Shown in pieces: positions 15,627 to 23,900 of a stretch of 32,816 nucleotides of DNA. The translations under genes were made by a program, and so were the position numbers. How positions within the stretch are numbered: the first letter of the stretch is position 1; the number at the start of each line of letters is the position of its first letter. The notes under the pieces are model-generated. The model worked only from the letters and a program-made list of their open reading frames with translations, did not search any database and was not told where the DNA came from. The DNA comes from an uncultured Bacteroidales bacterium (GTDB lineage: Bacteria > Bacteroidota > Bacteroidia > Bacteroidales > Paludibacteraceae): assembly GCA_946619625.1 (NCBI GenBank), contig CAMOMF010000117.1:1-32816 (forward strand). Reading direction: 5' to 3'.

Positions 15627-18152
15627 TCAGTGTACAACCACAATGGTATTAAACAACTCTGTTTGCCCGTCAGGTAGGACCTTGAAGGACTGGAGCAGTA
15701 AACTATCCCTGCGTACGGTGACGCGGGTATAGGAAGGTGCACCGGGCTGTCCGAACATGCCTGTGAAGAGGTCGAAGTAGTTGTCCACCTTGTGGATATG
15801 TTTGGACGCATCCATTTCCTCACGCGTTAGGGGTGTGTACCGTTTGGCTCCACAAGTGGCTCCGATGAAATAGAGTGTGCCATCCTTGACGTTGTACGTA
15901 CCTCCGCGTCTGCCGGTGATGTTGCGTAGCGAGTCAACGGGAACGATTTCCTGTCCTTTGACAGCGGAGAGGATAGGCTTGCGCGTGTCGGGGTTGACTG
16001 GTCCGATGACCTCGTAGGTGTGGTCATGCCCCTGTAGGATGAGGTCCATGTGACAGTCTTTCATTACGGGCAGTAGGGTTGCCCTGAGGAGAGGTGTCTC
16101 TTTGTCGCGCTGGTGGTCGGAGCCGGAGAAGAGGTTTTTGTGGACAAGCCCGACCCGCCATTTGGCATTGGGTGCCTCCGCCACTTGCCGCCTGAACCAC
16201 CCGGCGAGGTCGCGCTGGAGGTACTCGGACGTAAGTGCCTCGTAACTATAATCGCCGCGCCAGAAATCCTGCTCGGAAAAGGCGATGAGTTGAAGGTCAC
16301 CATAGGTGAAACTATAGTTTATTCCGGCGAATTGCGGTCGCACGCGGGTCTGTGCATTGAAAGATGTGTCGGCATTGAAATGGTAGGTATAGTTGAGTAG
16401 TGGTGAGTCGTCGTGGTTGCCGTCGGTGGGAACGATAGGCATGAGCATGAGGACAGGCTTGAGCGCCTCTTCGAACCAGCGTTCCCATTCCCATTCGCTG
16501 TTATTGTGCGTGCCAGTATCGACAAAATCTCCGGGAAAGACACAGAAACGTGCGTCTTTTTCGTTCCGTGCCACTGCTTCGGCACAGAGGCGGGCTGCGT
16601 CGATATACTCCCGGTTCTGGATATGGCTGTCGGTCATGTAGATAAAAGAGAACTCGCCCTGGTTGCTGTCCGCGGTACGGAAATGTGCGATGGGACTCCA
16701 GTGCCCTTCGAATCCCACGCGATAAGAATAGGCAGTGCCGGGAAGGAGGTTGGTTGCGAGTGCTTTGTGGCTGACGTATCGGAAAGCGGTGTTCTTATCC
16801 ATGCGCGCCTTCTTGAGTATTCCGGATGAGGAGATGGCATAGTGTAGCGGCGGTGTGGTAGTGGGGGTGGCGGGAACGACGATGAGGTCTTTCCCATGAA
16901 AATCCGCGTCAGTTGCTTCGGGTCTTGGCAGAATCTGCACTTCGCCCTGATAGACGTTGTCGTTGGTGAACCAACAGAAAGCCATGCGTGTACGCGGGTC
17001 GCCATTGATATTAGCCACCATGCAATAAGGCTCGTCTTTTGCAACCAAGGTAGCGGTGTCGCTCAGCAGAAAAGCGATGAAAGAGGGGACGGTGTAATCC
17101 ACCGAACGATAGACCTTGTCCCCCACCCTTTTCCGGCATGGGAAGGTGAGAATATCGGTAGGCAGGTCGGGGCGTGGTGAGGCAGGGGGCATGCAGGCTA
17201 TCCGGTGCGTAGGCGCCCCTATGCGGTAGTCCGCCGCCAGCATGATATCCTCTTCCGCCGAGGTGATGGGAATGCCAACAAAAGTGGCGGGGTCGCGGAA
17301 ATGGGGTCCGTCAGCCGCCTCGTTATCGGGTGACAGCCAAGGTTTCTCGAAGAAATGCTCCTCGAAGCCCTCGTCCGCCCGACTGGTGCCGGAAGTGCTT
17401 TCGTCGGAGACATAATTGGACGGGTCGACGAAGCCATACTCTGAGCGGTTTCCCCAGAAGGTGCAGTCATAGACCGAACTCTCGGAGTGAATGCCTCCGT
17501 ATCGGTCGCCGTAACAGTTGGCTATGGTGCAGTGGATGAGTGTGCCGTCGAAGTTTGCCACTCCGCCTGCGTCCGGCCAGTTGTGTCCGGTGGCAGAGCA
17601 GTTATGGATAAGACAGTCTTCGAGTGTGGCTCCGAGCGCAGAGGCTTCGGGCAGGTTGCCCTTGATGAGGACTCCGCCACACTGCTCACCGCTACAGCCA
17701 CGAACGACACATCGGCGCAACACCACTTTGCCCCTGAGCCATGCGGCACCGCCCCGCTGGTCGTGGCGTGCGTTTTGCAGGATAAAATCCTCGACCAGAG
17801 TAGGCAAGAGGCAATCGTCCTCGCAGGTAATGAGACGCTGGTGCAAATCGGTACCATCGAGTACGGTCTTGGCCGTGTGCGTACGGGTGCGGTTGTCAGG
17901 TTCGAACGCCATGCAACCTCCGAAGATTGTCACGCCGTCCTTTAGTGTTATCCCCTCGTGAAAAGTGCCTTCCTCGACGAACAGGGTGTCCCCCGCCCGA
18001 CAGTTGTCCAATCCCAGACGAATGGTAGCCTGCGCCGTCTGCCATGATTTGCCATCATCGCCGTCAAACCCATCGGTGCGCACGTACCATGTTCTTGCCG
18101 ACACAGGCAGAGCCAGCAGGCAGAACAAGAGTATGTGAAGACGAGGTTTCAT
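15627..18152 (-). CDS. secreted beta-helix metallophosphoesterase without a sorting tail
   Basis: An 841-residue exported phosphoesterase. I chose the ATG at 18152, because it begins a clean signal peptide (MKPRLHILLFCLLALPVSA) and the longer reading from 18197 does not. A parallel beta-helix (TWYVRTDGFDGDDGKSWQTA onward) spans about 20-310. The fibronectin-like domain (YSYRVGFEGHWSPIAHFRT) and the metallophosphoesterase follow, with D508-x-H510, GD542, GN579-H580-D, LVHKN and GH709-D710-H711 intact. It resembles the 1070-residue paralog in its N-terminal half but lacks the Ig-like domain and the NGQLFIRK tail, ending LFNTIVVVH. How it would be retained or released is unclear. An 87-nt spacer with short repeats separates it from pfkB. 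Confidence 0.86.
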   Translation of the reverse strand: MKPRLHILLFCLLALPVSARTWYVRTDGFDGDDGKSWQTAQATIRLGLDNCRAGDTLFVEEGTFHEGITLKDGVTIFGGCMAFEPDNRTRTHTAKTVLDGTDLHQRLITCEDDCLLPTLVEDFILQNARHDQRGGAAWLRGKVVLRRCVVRGCSGEQCGGVLIKGNLPEASALGATLEDCLIHNCSATGHNWPDAGGVANFDGTLIHCTIANCYGDRYGGIHSESSVYDCTFWGNRSEYGFVDPSNYVSDESTSGTSRADEGFEEHFFEKPWLSPDNEAADGPHFRDPATFVGIPITSAEEDIMLAADYRIGAPTHRIACMPPASPRPDLPTDILTFPCRKRVGDKVYRSVDYTVPSFIAFLLSDTATLVAKDEPYCMVANINGDPRTRMAFCWFTNDNVYQGEVQILPRPEATDADFHGKDLIVVPATPTTTPPLHYAISSSGILKKARMDKNTAFRYVSHKALATNLLPGTAYSYRVGFEGHWSPIAHFRTADSNQGEFSFIYMTDSHIQNREYIDAARLCAEAVARNEKDARFCVFPGDFVDTGTHNNSEWEWERWFEEALKPVLMLMPIVPTDGNHDDSPLLNYTYHFNADTSFNAQTRVRPQFAGINYSFTYGDLQLIAFSEQDFWRGDYSYEALTSEYLQRDLAGWFRRQVAEAPNAKWRVGLVHKNLFSGSDHQRDKETPLLRATLLPVMKDCHMDLILQGHDHTYEVIGPVNPDTRKPILSAVKGQEIVPVDSLRNITGRRGGTYNVKDGTLYFIGATCGAKRYTPLTREEMDASKHIHKVDNYFDLFTGMFGQPGAPSYTRVTVRRDSLLLQSFKVLPDGQTELFNTIVVVH

Positions 18153-18171
18153 TTGTCGTTCGTTTTCGTTC

Positions 18172-18236
18172 GCAGGCGCGGAGACCTGCAGAGACAATTA
18201 TTTGGCACAGGCACGGAGAGTCGCGTACCCGGATCT
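18172..18236. repeat. CAGGCRCRGAGA short repeats between pfkB and the phosphoesterase
   Basis: Two units of a short repeat lie here: GCAGGCGCGGAGACCTGCA (18172-18190) and ACAGGCACGGAGAGTCGCG from about 18207, followed by TACCCGG. A third copy lies at 27996-28027, in both cases beside the stop codon of a minus-strand gene. They may form short RNA structures at mRNA 3' ends. Confidence 0.5.
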
Positions 18237-18239
18237 TTT

Positions 18240-19187
18240 TTAACTCCAGCCGAACTGCTCGCGTCCTATGCGCTCGACCTCTTCGCGGGAAGTGAAGGCA
18301 GTAGTACCTCCGGCGGCGGTGGTGTTCACCGCACCGGTCATGTTCCCATATTGTTGGCAGAGGTCCAAGGGGTCTCCGGCAGCCAAGCGTGTGATGAATC
18401 CAGAGTTAAAAGAGTCCCCTGCGCCAATACAATCCACGACATGCTTGTTGAGCAGCGCAGGTTGCATGCGGTCGGGTTGTCCCTTGCGGATGAGGAGCGA
18501 TCCCCGGCTGCCACACTTGATAACAGCAGCATTGGCGTATGGGCGTATTTTCTCCACCGCCTCTTCGAGCGTTTGAGCATGTGTGAGGCACTTGAGTTCG
18601 GTTTCATTGGGCATGAAGACGGTGAGCATAGGCAGTACGGCTTGGTAGTCCAGGTCCCATTTCTCCATAGGGTCCCATTGGGTGTCGAGGGAAGTGGTGA
18701 CGCCGTTTGCTTTGCAGAGTTCCAAAATCATCATGAGGTCGCGCTTGACTCCGCTCTGCATGAAGATAGAGGATATATGAATATGTTTCGCCTCGGTGAA
18801 GACCTTGGGGTTGATATCTCCGAGAGACATGTAGTCCATGGCGCCCTGGTAGGTGAGGTTGGCACGGTCTTCGTCGTAACTCATGCAGATAGTGGCACCC
18901 GTGGCGTATTGGTCCTGCCGAATGAGGAAACGTGTGTCCACACCTTTCTTTTGGAGACTGGTCTCGACCAAATCGCCGAAACTATCATTGCCAATCATGC
19001 CGCAGAATGCCACTTTGGCTCCGAGCGCAGCAGCATTGGCGGCAAAGATAGCGGTGGAACTGCCCAAGGTGAGGGTCATCCGGTGTGCAAATTTCTCTTT
19101 GCCTATCTCGGGCTGACCATCTATCTGGTTGAGAATAAGGTCCACATTCAGTTCGCCTAAAGCGATAATATCAAATTTATTTAACAT
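18240..19187 (-). CDS. PfkB-family sugar kinase
   Basis: A cytosolic ribokinase-family kinase of 315 residues that phosphorylates a sugar or sugar phosphate with ATP. It begins MLNKFDIIALGELNVDLIL, has the family's early Gly/Ser motif LTLGSSTAIFAANAAALGA, and the second signature IGAGDSFNSGF with catalytic D258. I chose the ATG at 19187; a longer reading from 19370 would run into the neighbouring esterase gene and has no family-like sequence. Its place beside AgaS and GatZ-like genes suggests tagatose-6-phosphate or a related ketose phosphate as substrate, but sequence alone does not separate this from fructokinase or KDG kinase. The gap to the upstream esterase is 35 nt. Confidence 0.85.
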   Translation of the reverse strand: MLNKFDIIALGELNVDLILNQIDGQPEIGKEKFAHRMTLTLGSSTAIFAANAAALGAKVAFCGMIGNDSFGDLVETSLQKKGVDTRFLIRQDQYATGATICMSYDEDRANLTYQGAMDYMSLGDINPKVFTEAKHIHISSIFMQSGVKRDLMMILELCKANGVTTSLDTQWDPMEKWDLDYQAVLPMLTVFMPNETELKCLTHAQTLEEAVEKIRPYANAAVIKCGSRGSLLIRKGQPDRMQPALLNKHVVDCIGAGDSFNSGFITRLAAGDPLDLCQQYGNMTGAVNTTAAGGTTAFTSREEVERIGREQFGWS

Positions 19188-19222
19188 TTTGGCATTTACA
19201 ATTTTATCGTTTATTTGTGCAT

Positions 19223-20632
19223 TTAGAGGAAACTGCGGAAGAAATTCCGTATCATACCATTCCAACCTGTGGGATAGGCATGTTGCATCTCGGGGTAGAA
19301 ATGGTACTCTTTCTTGCCGGCAGGCGTGAGGAGATTGTTGTAGGGTGCGATATTGGTGTGCGGCGGGCAAGTACCGTCCTGCAAGCCGCTGGTAGCCAAT
19401 ACGCCACAGGAGATACGCGTAGCCAGGTTTTTGGTATCGAAATAAGAGAGGAAGGCATACATCTGTTCGTCTGTCATCGTGCCTTTGTTCGCCTTGGCAG
19501 TCTCAGCAGGCCACGACACAATTCTAAAGTAATCAGGGTAGTCGCCGAGGAACGCCACATTGGGTGCAATGGCGGTGAAGGGATAGTCGCTAAGTGCAGC
19601 GGCAGCGTAACTGAGTGCTCCTCCCTGGCTGGATCCCTCGCCAAACAGGCGGGTCATGTCGCTTGACTGACGTGTAGCCATGAATCGTACCGCCTGCACG
19701 CAATCCATGAAAGCCCCACGATAGTAATAACTATCCTTATCGCCGAAATGATAGGCAAACCAATCGCCGTAGATGTTGACACAATCCTCAGTAACGCCCG
19801 GGTTCTGCGTGGAGGCGGGCCGATTGTTGAGATATTGTCCACGGTGGGATAGGTAGAACTCGGCAAACTCGGCAGAACTGCCGCCATCGGGGCACTCGCA
19901 TTTGCTTTTACTGCCCTGCGTGTCGTAACCGTAGAAGTGCATGATGACAGGATGTTGCTGCCCGTCTTGAGGCTCGCAGTAATATCCGCGGATAGTGACC
20001 GGTTCGCCCGTGAGACCGTCCGGAACAGAATGCATTTCGACCAAATATACTTTTCTTGCGGCAGTGCTCTTAGTGGTGATCTCTGTCAATTGTGCGTGCA
20101 TGTCCAATGTATCCAACTGCGCTTTGGCTGTTGCCCAGAAGTCGTCGAAGTCGAGCTGTTTATCAGGTGCGGAGACAATATCGAACGGGTCAATACCGAA
20201 CATGAACTGCGCGCGTGCCAGTTTGCCATTGACCACGCAGGTAGCCCGGTAAAAGCCGGGGCTGAGGTTGTCCGAAGTAGTCATGACGAAGTCCTGCGTA
20301 GTAGCACCTGCAACAGTAACGCTATCGGCAATTGTGCCCACAGTCTGCCACGTGTCAGTGACGAGTTTGATTTTTGCCTCGACCTTGACCGCCGCTTTGT
20401 TGGGATTTTCAATACGAATAGTGATTGCCGGTTTACCGCTGTATATCCAGTTCTCCGTAACAGGCACAGAGAGTTTGAGCAAGGACAAATCGGGCTGCTC
20501 TACAATCGTTGAATCCGAAGTTTGCTCTTCGTCAGGCCCGGAATTTGGGTCATTCCGGGGCGTGCACTTGCAACAACACGCCCCCAGAACGACCGCTAAC
20601 ACAACACACAAACTAAAAACATTCTTTTTCAT
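19223..20632 (-). CDS. acetyl-xylan-esterase-like (AXE1 family) lipoprotein
   Basis: An exported alpha/beta-hydrolase of 469 residues that probably removes acetyl groups from a glycan. The signal peptide ends in a Cys-rich lipobox region (VLGACCCKC); the first Cys after LGA is the likely lipidation site. Residues about 55-145 form an Ig-like N-domain. The catalytic domain carries GEGSSQGGAL with nucleophile S335, the acid D419 in LQDGTCPP, and H451 in MQHAYP, so the triad is complete and matches cephalosporin-C deacetylase/AXE1 enzymes. The acyl group and glycan are not readable. It lies 56 nt after the GatZ-like gene and 35 nt before pfkB, so it is part of the same run. Confidence 0.86.
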   Translation of the reverse strand: MKKNVFSLCVVLAVVLGACCCKCTPRNDPNSGPDEEQTSDSTIVEQPDLSLLKLSVPVTENWIYSGKPAITIRIENPNKAAVKVEAKIKLVTDTWQTVGTIADSVTVAGATTQDFVMTTSDNLSPGFYRATCVVNGKLARAQFMFGIDPFDIVSAPDKQLDFDDFWATAKAQLDTLDMHAQLTEITTKSTAARKVYLVEMHSVPDGLTGEPVTIRGYYCEPQDGQQHPVIMHFYGYDTQGSKSKCECPDGGSSAEFAEFYLSHRGQYLNNRPASTQNPGVTEDCVNIYGDWFAYHFGDKDSYYYRGAFMDCVQAVRFMATRQSSDMTRLFGEGSSQGGALSYAAAALSDYPFTAIAPNVAFLGDYPDYFRIVSWPAETAKANKGTMTDEQMYAFLSYFDTKNLATRISCGVLATSGLQDGTCPPHTNIAPYNNLLTPAGKKEYHFYPEMQHAYPTGWNGMIRNFFRSFL

Positions 20633-20688
20633 AGCTCACCACAAATAATTGACGATTGGACAAACGATTGACAATTGACAATTGATAA

Positions 20689-21933
20689 TTATTTCAGGTA
20701 GTCGTTTAGGTTTACTATATTGAAGGCATTATAATACTTGTCCATATTATGCTCGATACGCATGAGTACCACTTCTTCCGCCTGAATGCCAAGCCGCTGA
20801 AGGTTGTCGTACAGCATTTGTCGAGCCACCAGTGCCTCGGGTTTCTGCCAAATATACCGGCAGCCGGTCTTAACAAGCCAGAGTTGGCGCTCGGGTGTGC
20901 AGTCCTTGAGGTCCTTGCCCACCTCGTCGCCATGCAGCCATTTTTTCCAGCGTCCGGATTCGTACACGCATTGCCAGAGAACTTGGGTCATGCGGCTGAG
21001 TTGTGCCACTTTGCCCTCGGCGTGGAGTTTTTTCTCCTCTTCTTCGAGTTCAGCCAGTGCATCATACTCGTTCATAGTGAACTCGGGTCCCACATTGGCG
21101 GCGCCCATACCCGCCTTGGGATAGTCCTCGGGGTTGTCCACGTCGTCGGAGTAGTGTCCCTTGATATAACTGCCGTAGGGGCGTACCTTGGCGGTAAGTT
21201 TTCGTGCTACGTCTGCATCGAAGAAAGTGGTGTGGAGGTCTGTTCCCACTTTGCCCACGATGAAACAAGGCCAAACATCGTCCAGTCCCACCTCGTGGAG
21301 TCCGGCTTTGAGTCCCTCGAGGAAGGTGTCGAACGTTTTCTCGTCAGCGAGTCCGCCATGTACCTCTTCGGTGCCCACTTCGTAGGAGATGGGAGCGATA
21401 CCATGTGCTTTGCGGAAGTTCTCGGCGTGGAGAATCAGTTCCACCGTACGTTTTACGACCACGTGAATATCGATGATTTGTCCTTTAGGAAGGAAAATAT
21501 CCACAGTGGGGTCCACGTGAATGAGGTCGTAGCCGGCAAGTATAGCCGCCTCGTAACTCTCCTTGACCCCTTGCATTGCACGCTCGGTATCCCAACGTTC
21601 GATAGACTGTTTGTCCTTGAGCCATGGTCCACCATGGTCAATAGCCACCACATAGGGTCCTGTGTAGTGCACGGCAGCGGCTTCACGGGCAAGAATCTTG
21701 GTAAATTCAGCCTGTGTCATGCCGGTGTATCCGCCGTCGCAGTCCACTTGGTTGAGTGTAGTGGCGAAATAGATAGGCGAGTTGTTGCGCTTGGCAGCGC
21801 GGAATGACGCCTTAATTACCGACAAGGAGTTCGGGCATGCAGCAAACAAGGTGCGGGGTACTCCGGTTTTTTGCTTCAGTTCCTCCATTACGCGGAGGAT
21901 ATTTTCTGTCTTTTTCATATTGTTTTTAGACAT
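20689..21933 (-). CDS. GatZ/KbaZ-like tagatose-bisphosphate aldolase subunit (or tagatose-6-P 4-epimerase)
   Basis: A 414-residue cytosolic protein of the GatZ/KbaZ family. Family features include FAACPNSLSVIKASFRAAKR near the start, QVDCDGGYTGMT, a DHGGPW motif and YEVGTEEVHGGL. In enterobacteria GatZ/KbaZ is the non-catalytic partner of the class II aldolase GatY/KbaY. No GatY-like gene is present in this window. Some solo members of the family act as tagatose-6-phosphate/fructose-6-phosphate 4-epimerases (known from studies I recall), so that role is an open alternative. An ATG at 21918 would also serve as the start and has a more typical A-rich leader. It lies 43 nt after agaS. Confidence 0.82.
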   Translation of the reverse strand: MSKNNMKKTENILRVMEELKQKTGVPRTLFAACPNSLSVIKASFRAAKRNNSPIYFATTLNQVDCDGGYTGMTQAEFTKILAREAAAVHYTGPYVVAIDHGGPWLKDKQSIERWDTERAMQGVKESYEAAILAGYDLIHVDPTVDIFLPKGQIIDIHVVVKRTVELILHAENFRKAHGIAPISYEVGTEEVHGGLADEKTFDTFLEGLKAGLHEVGLDDVWPCFIVGKVGTDLHTTFFDADVARKLTAKVRPYGSYIKGHYSDDVDNPEDYPKAGMGAANVGPEFTMNEYDALAELEEEEKKLHAEGKVAQLSRMTQVLWQCVYESGRWKKWLHGDEVGKDLKDCTPERQLWLVKTGCRYIWQKPEALVARQMLYDNLQRLGIQAEEVVLMRIEHNMDKYYNAFNIVNLNDYLK

Positions 21934-21976
21934 TTAGAATTTTGCGAGAGAGCGAAATGGCGGCAGTGCAAGGAGG

Positions 21977-23092
21977 TTATTCATAGATAGTGACACCTTC
22001 CACAACGCGGTGGATATTGCCGCTGACGGATGGAGCGTCGGGGTTGAGATTGTGCGCCAGAGAAGCGTAGTAGCCCAGTAGTTGACCGACCAACACATAA
22101 GGTACGATACCGTAGAAATCGGTCTCCGCCTTGCTGTACGGCATTCGTACGGTGAGGTCGGCTTTGACCTCGGGTAGTTTGGGGTCTCCGGCGATGACGA
22201 TAATCTGTGCCACCGGCTTGTTGTTGCTATCCACTTGACGGACGAGGTCACGCTCGTAGCGAAGAACAGACTCTTCGTCGGTCATAAGATAGACAACGAT
22301 AGACTTGTTGTTTACCACCGCTTTGGGTCCGTGCCGGAAGCCAAGGAAACTATCAAACTTGCAGACTACGGCACCATCGGTAAGTTCCTGCAACTTGAGG
22401 TGGCACTCCTCGGCAATGCCCTTCAGAGCACCCGATCCCAAGAAAACTCCGCGCTCGAAAGGCCGCTCTGCAATTGTGCGTAATGCCTGTTCGTGAGTAG
22501 CGATGATGTACTCGGCATTCTTGACCGTTTTCTCAATCTTATCGGCATCGGCATCGAGTGTGTCCATATGCCCCAGCATGAGACATGTGAGCAACATGGT
22601 GGAGAAACTGCTGGTCATGGCGAGCGACTTGTCGTCGGTTTCTTCGGGCAATAAGATCAAGAGGATATTGTCCTTGCCGCTATTGGCAGCGAGTTTGCCG
22701 TCTTTGTTGCAGGTAATGTATATATGAGCAACATTCTTGCACAACTTGTTGGCGATATTCACCGCCCCCACACTTTCGGGACTGTTTCCAGAGCGGGCAA
22801 AACTGATAAGAAGCAGTGGCCTGTCCGCGTCCAAGAGGTACTCAGCATGCGTGATGAGATCGGTAGTGGGTATGGCACGAACATTGGTCCAGATACCTCG
22901 CATGACAGGTTCGATGGCATCGCCAATAAAGGCAGAAGTACCGGCACCGGTGAGCACAACATCTGTTTCGGGAGTAAGATATTTGTGCATGAAAGCACTA
23001 ATCTCATTCCGGGCTTTGAGCAACTGTTCGTGTTCTTTCCGCCACATAGCCGGCTGCTGGTGGATTTCATTAAAAGTAAATGAAGTTGTCAT
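21977..23092 (-). CDS. agaS: AgaS-type SIS-domain isomerase/deaminase
   Basis: A 371-residue cytosolic protein with two SIS sugar-isomerase domains. AgaS converts galactosamine-6-phosphate to tagatose-6-phosphate with release of ammonia. Diagnostic stretches are VVLTGAGTSAFIGDAIEPVM, ISFARSGNSPESVGAV, LGSGALKGIAEECHLKLQEL, GFRHGPKAVV and the C-terminal GNIHRVVEGVTIYE, all of which match AgaS as I know it. It is the first gene of the seven-gene run and follows a recognisable promoter. It supports an amino-sugar (GalNAc/GalN) substrate for the locus. No GalNAc-6-P deacetylase (AgaA/NagA) is visible in the window, so that step must be encoded elsewhere or bypassed. Confidence 0.92.
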   Translation of the reverse strand: MTTSFTFNEIHQQPAMWRKEHEQLLKARNEISAFMHKYLTPETDVVLTGAGTSAFIGDAIEPVMRGIWTNVRAIPTTDLITHAEYLLDADRPLLLISFARSGNSPESVGAVNIANKLCKNVAHIYITCNKDGKLAANSGKDNILLILLPEETDDKSLAMTSSFSTMLLTCLMLGHMDTLDADADKIEKTVKNAEYIIATHEQALRTIAERPFERGVFLGSGALKGIAEECHLKLQELTDGAVVCKFDSFLGFRHGPKAVVNNKSIVVYLMTDEESVLRYERDLVRQVDSNNKPVAQIIVIAGDPKLPEVKADLTVRMPYSKAETDFYGIVPYVLVGQLLGYYASLAHNLNPDAPSVSGNIHRVVEGVTIYE

Positions 23093-23125
23093 ATAAATGG
23101 AGTTTAGAATTATAGTAAAAAAAGA

Positions 23126-23190
23126 TGCAACGTGAAAAGATAAACCATTTCACGCTGCAAAATTACTACAATTTCCCGAACTTTCGAAAC
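23126..23190 (-). promoter_or_regulatory. promoter with overlapping inverted repeat upstream of agaS
   Basis: TAATTTTG on the minus strand (23158-23165) fits the -7 consensus TAnnTTTG. Nineteen nt upstream a TTTCG (near 23185) may serve as the -33 region. An inverted repeat, GCAACGTGAAA (23127-23137) and TTTCACGCTGC (23148-23158), with one mismatch and a 10-nt spacer, covers the expected transcription start. It could be a repressor operator or a 5' RNA hairpin. Confidence 0.55.
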
Positions 23191-23291
23191 TATTTCTTAT
23201 GCTTTACAACATATTTTCGGAACACTCTATTATATTTCACTGATTTTAAGTTGTTTCAGTTGATTATTTGTTATTTCGTAACCTTTCGAAA
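23182..23291. repeat. two TTTCGAAA palindromes upstream of agaS
   Basis: The 8-bp palindrome TTTCGAAA occurs at 23182-23189 and 23284-23291, 102 bp apart, in the spacer between the CBM9-like gene and agaS. No gene is visible in this spacer. The same octamer also occurs in the upstream blocks near 7540 and 10396. Confidence 0.4.
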
Positions 23292-23314
23292 TGAAACCCT
23301 AAAAGAGCAGTCTA

Positions 23315-23884
23315 TTATTCCAAAACTATTTCGCCAAAGAATTCGGGTCGATGGAAATCGGGGTTGGGCAAGTGGATAGGCTGCCAACTGACGAAATGGG
23401 GTTTGGCTGTTTTGTCGGCACACTTGTAGAAATTCACCATCAGCTTTTGTGGGAAGCAGGGAGGCTGTTCGCGGAAGATGAGCCGTAGGGGGATTTGGAG
23501 TTCGACGTCCCAAATGAAGATACCGTCACGCTCTTCTATGAGTGCACGCGGGAAAGTGCAGCGGCGCTTGATAAGGGACATTTCTTCGGGAGGCAGTGGT
23601 CGGACCTCGTCTATGCGACTGAGGCGGCGTGAGGCAACCATCGCCCCAATGCAGTTGGTTTCGAAATTCATGTAATGCTTGTCGCCGGGCACTTGACAGA
23701 AGAACTCTACGCAGGAGTCTTCCCACACCGGCCCCTGGTCGCAGGTAGTAAGTGCGCGTAACTGCTCGCCCTGAACATGGAAGTGGAGGAAGAGCGATTC
23801 ATGGTCGTTGGTTAGTTCTACCGTCGTTTCGGGACAATAGGGGAAACGATCCGGCCAGTTGACTTGGTTGATGATGTATTTCAT
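23315..23884 (-). CDS. CBM9-like cytosolic carbohydrate-binding-type protein
   Basis: A 189-residue protein without a signal peptide. It matches the carbohydrate-binding family-9-like proteins of Bacteroidetes: LFLHFHVQGEQLRALTTCD, then GPVWEDSCVEFFCQVPGD, YMNFETNCIGAM, and the closing KPHFVSWQPIHLPNPDFHRP EFFG block. In this group the beta-sandwich resembles xylanase CBM9 modules but is a stand-alone protein, and its role is not established. It follows the NahK-like kinase by 16 nt and appears to be the last gene of the DUF4874/4832 unit. I see no clear terminator after it, so some read-through into the agaS run is possible. Confidence 0.8.
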   Translation of the reverse strand: MKYIINQVNWPDRFPYCPETTVELTNDHESLFLHFHVQGEQLRALTTCDQGPVWEDSCVEFFCQVPGDKHYMNFETNCIGAMVASRRLSRIDEVRPLPPEEMSLIKRRCTFPRALIEERDGIFIWDVELQIPLRLIFREQPPCFPQKLMVNFYKCADKTAKPHFVSWQPIHLPNPDFHRPEFFGEIVLE

Positions 23885-23900
23885 TGTTTTGAGATGGTTT

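Noticed and set aside
20749..21807. 352-codon plus-strand frame opposite the GatZ-like gene
   Set aside because: The GatZ-like protein has clear family motifs on the other strand, and this frame has none.
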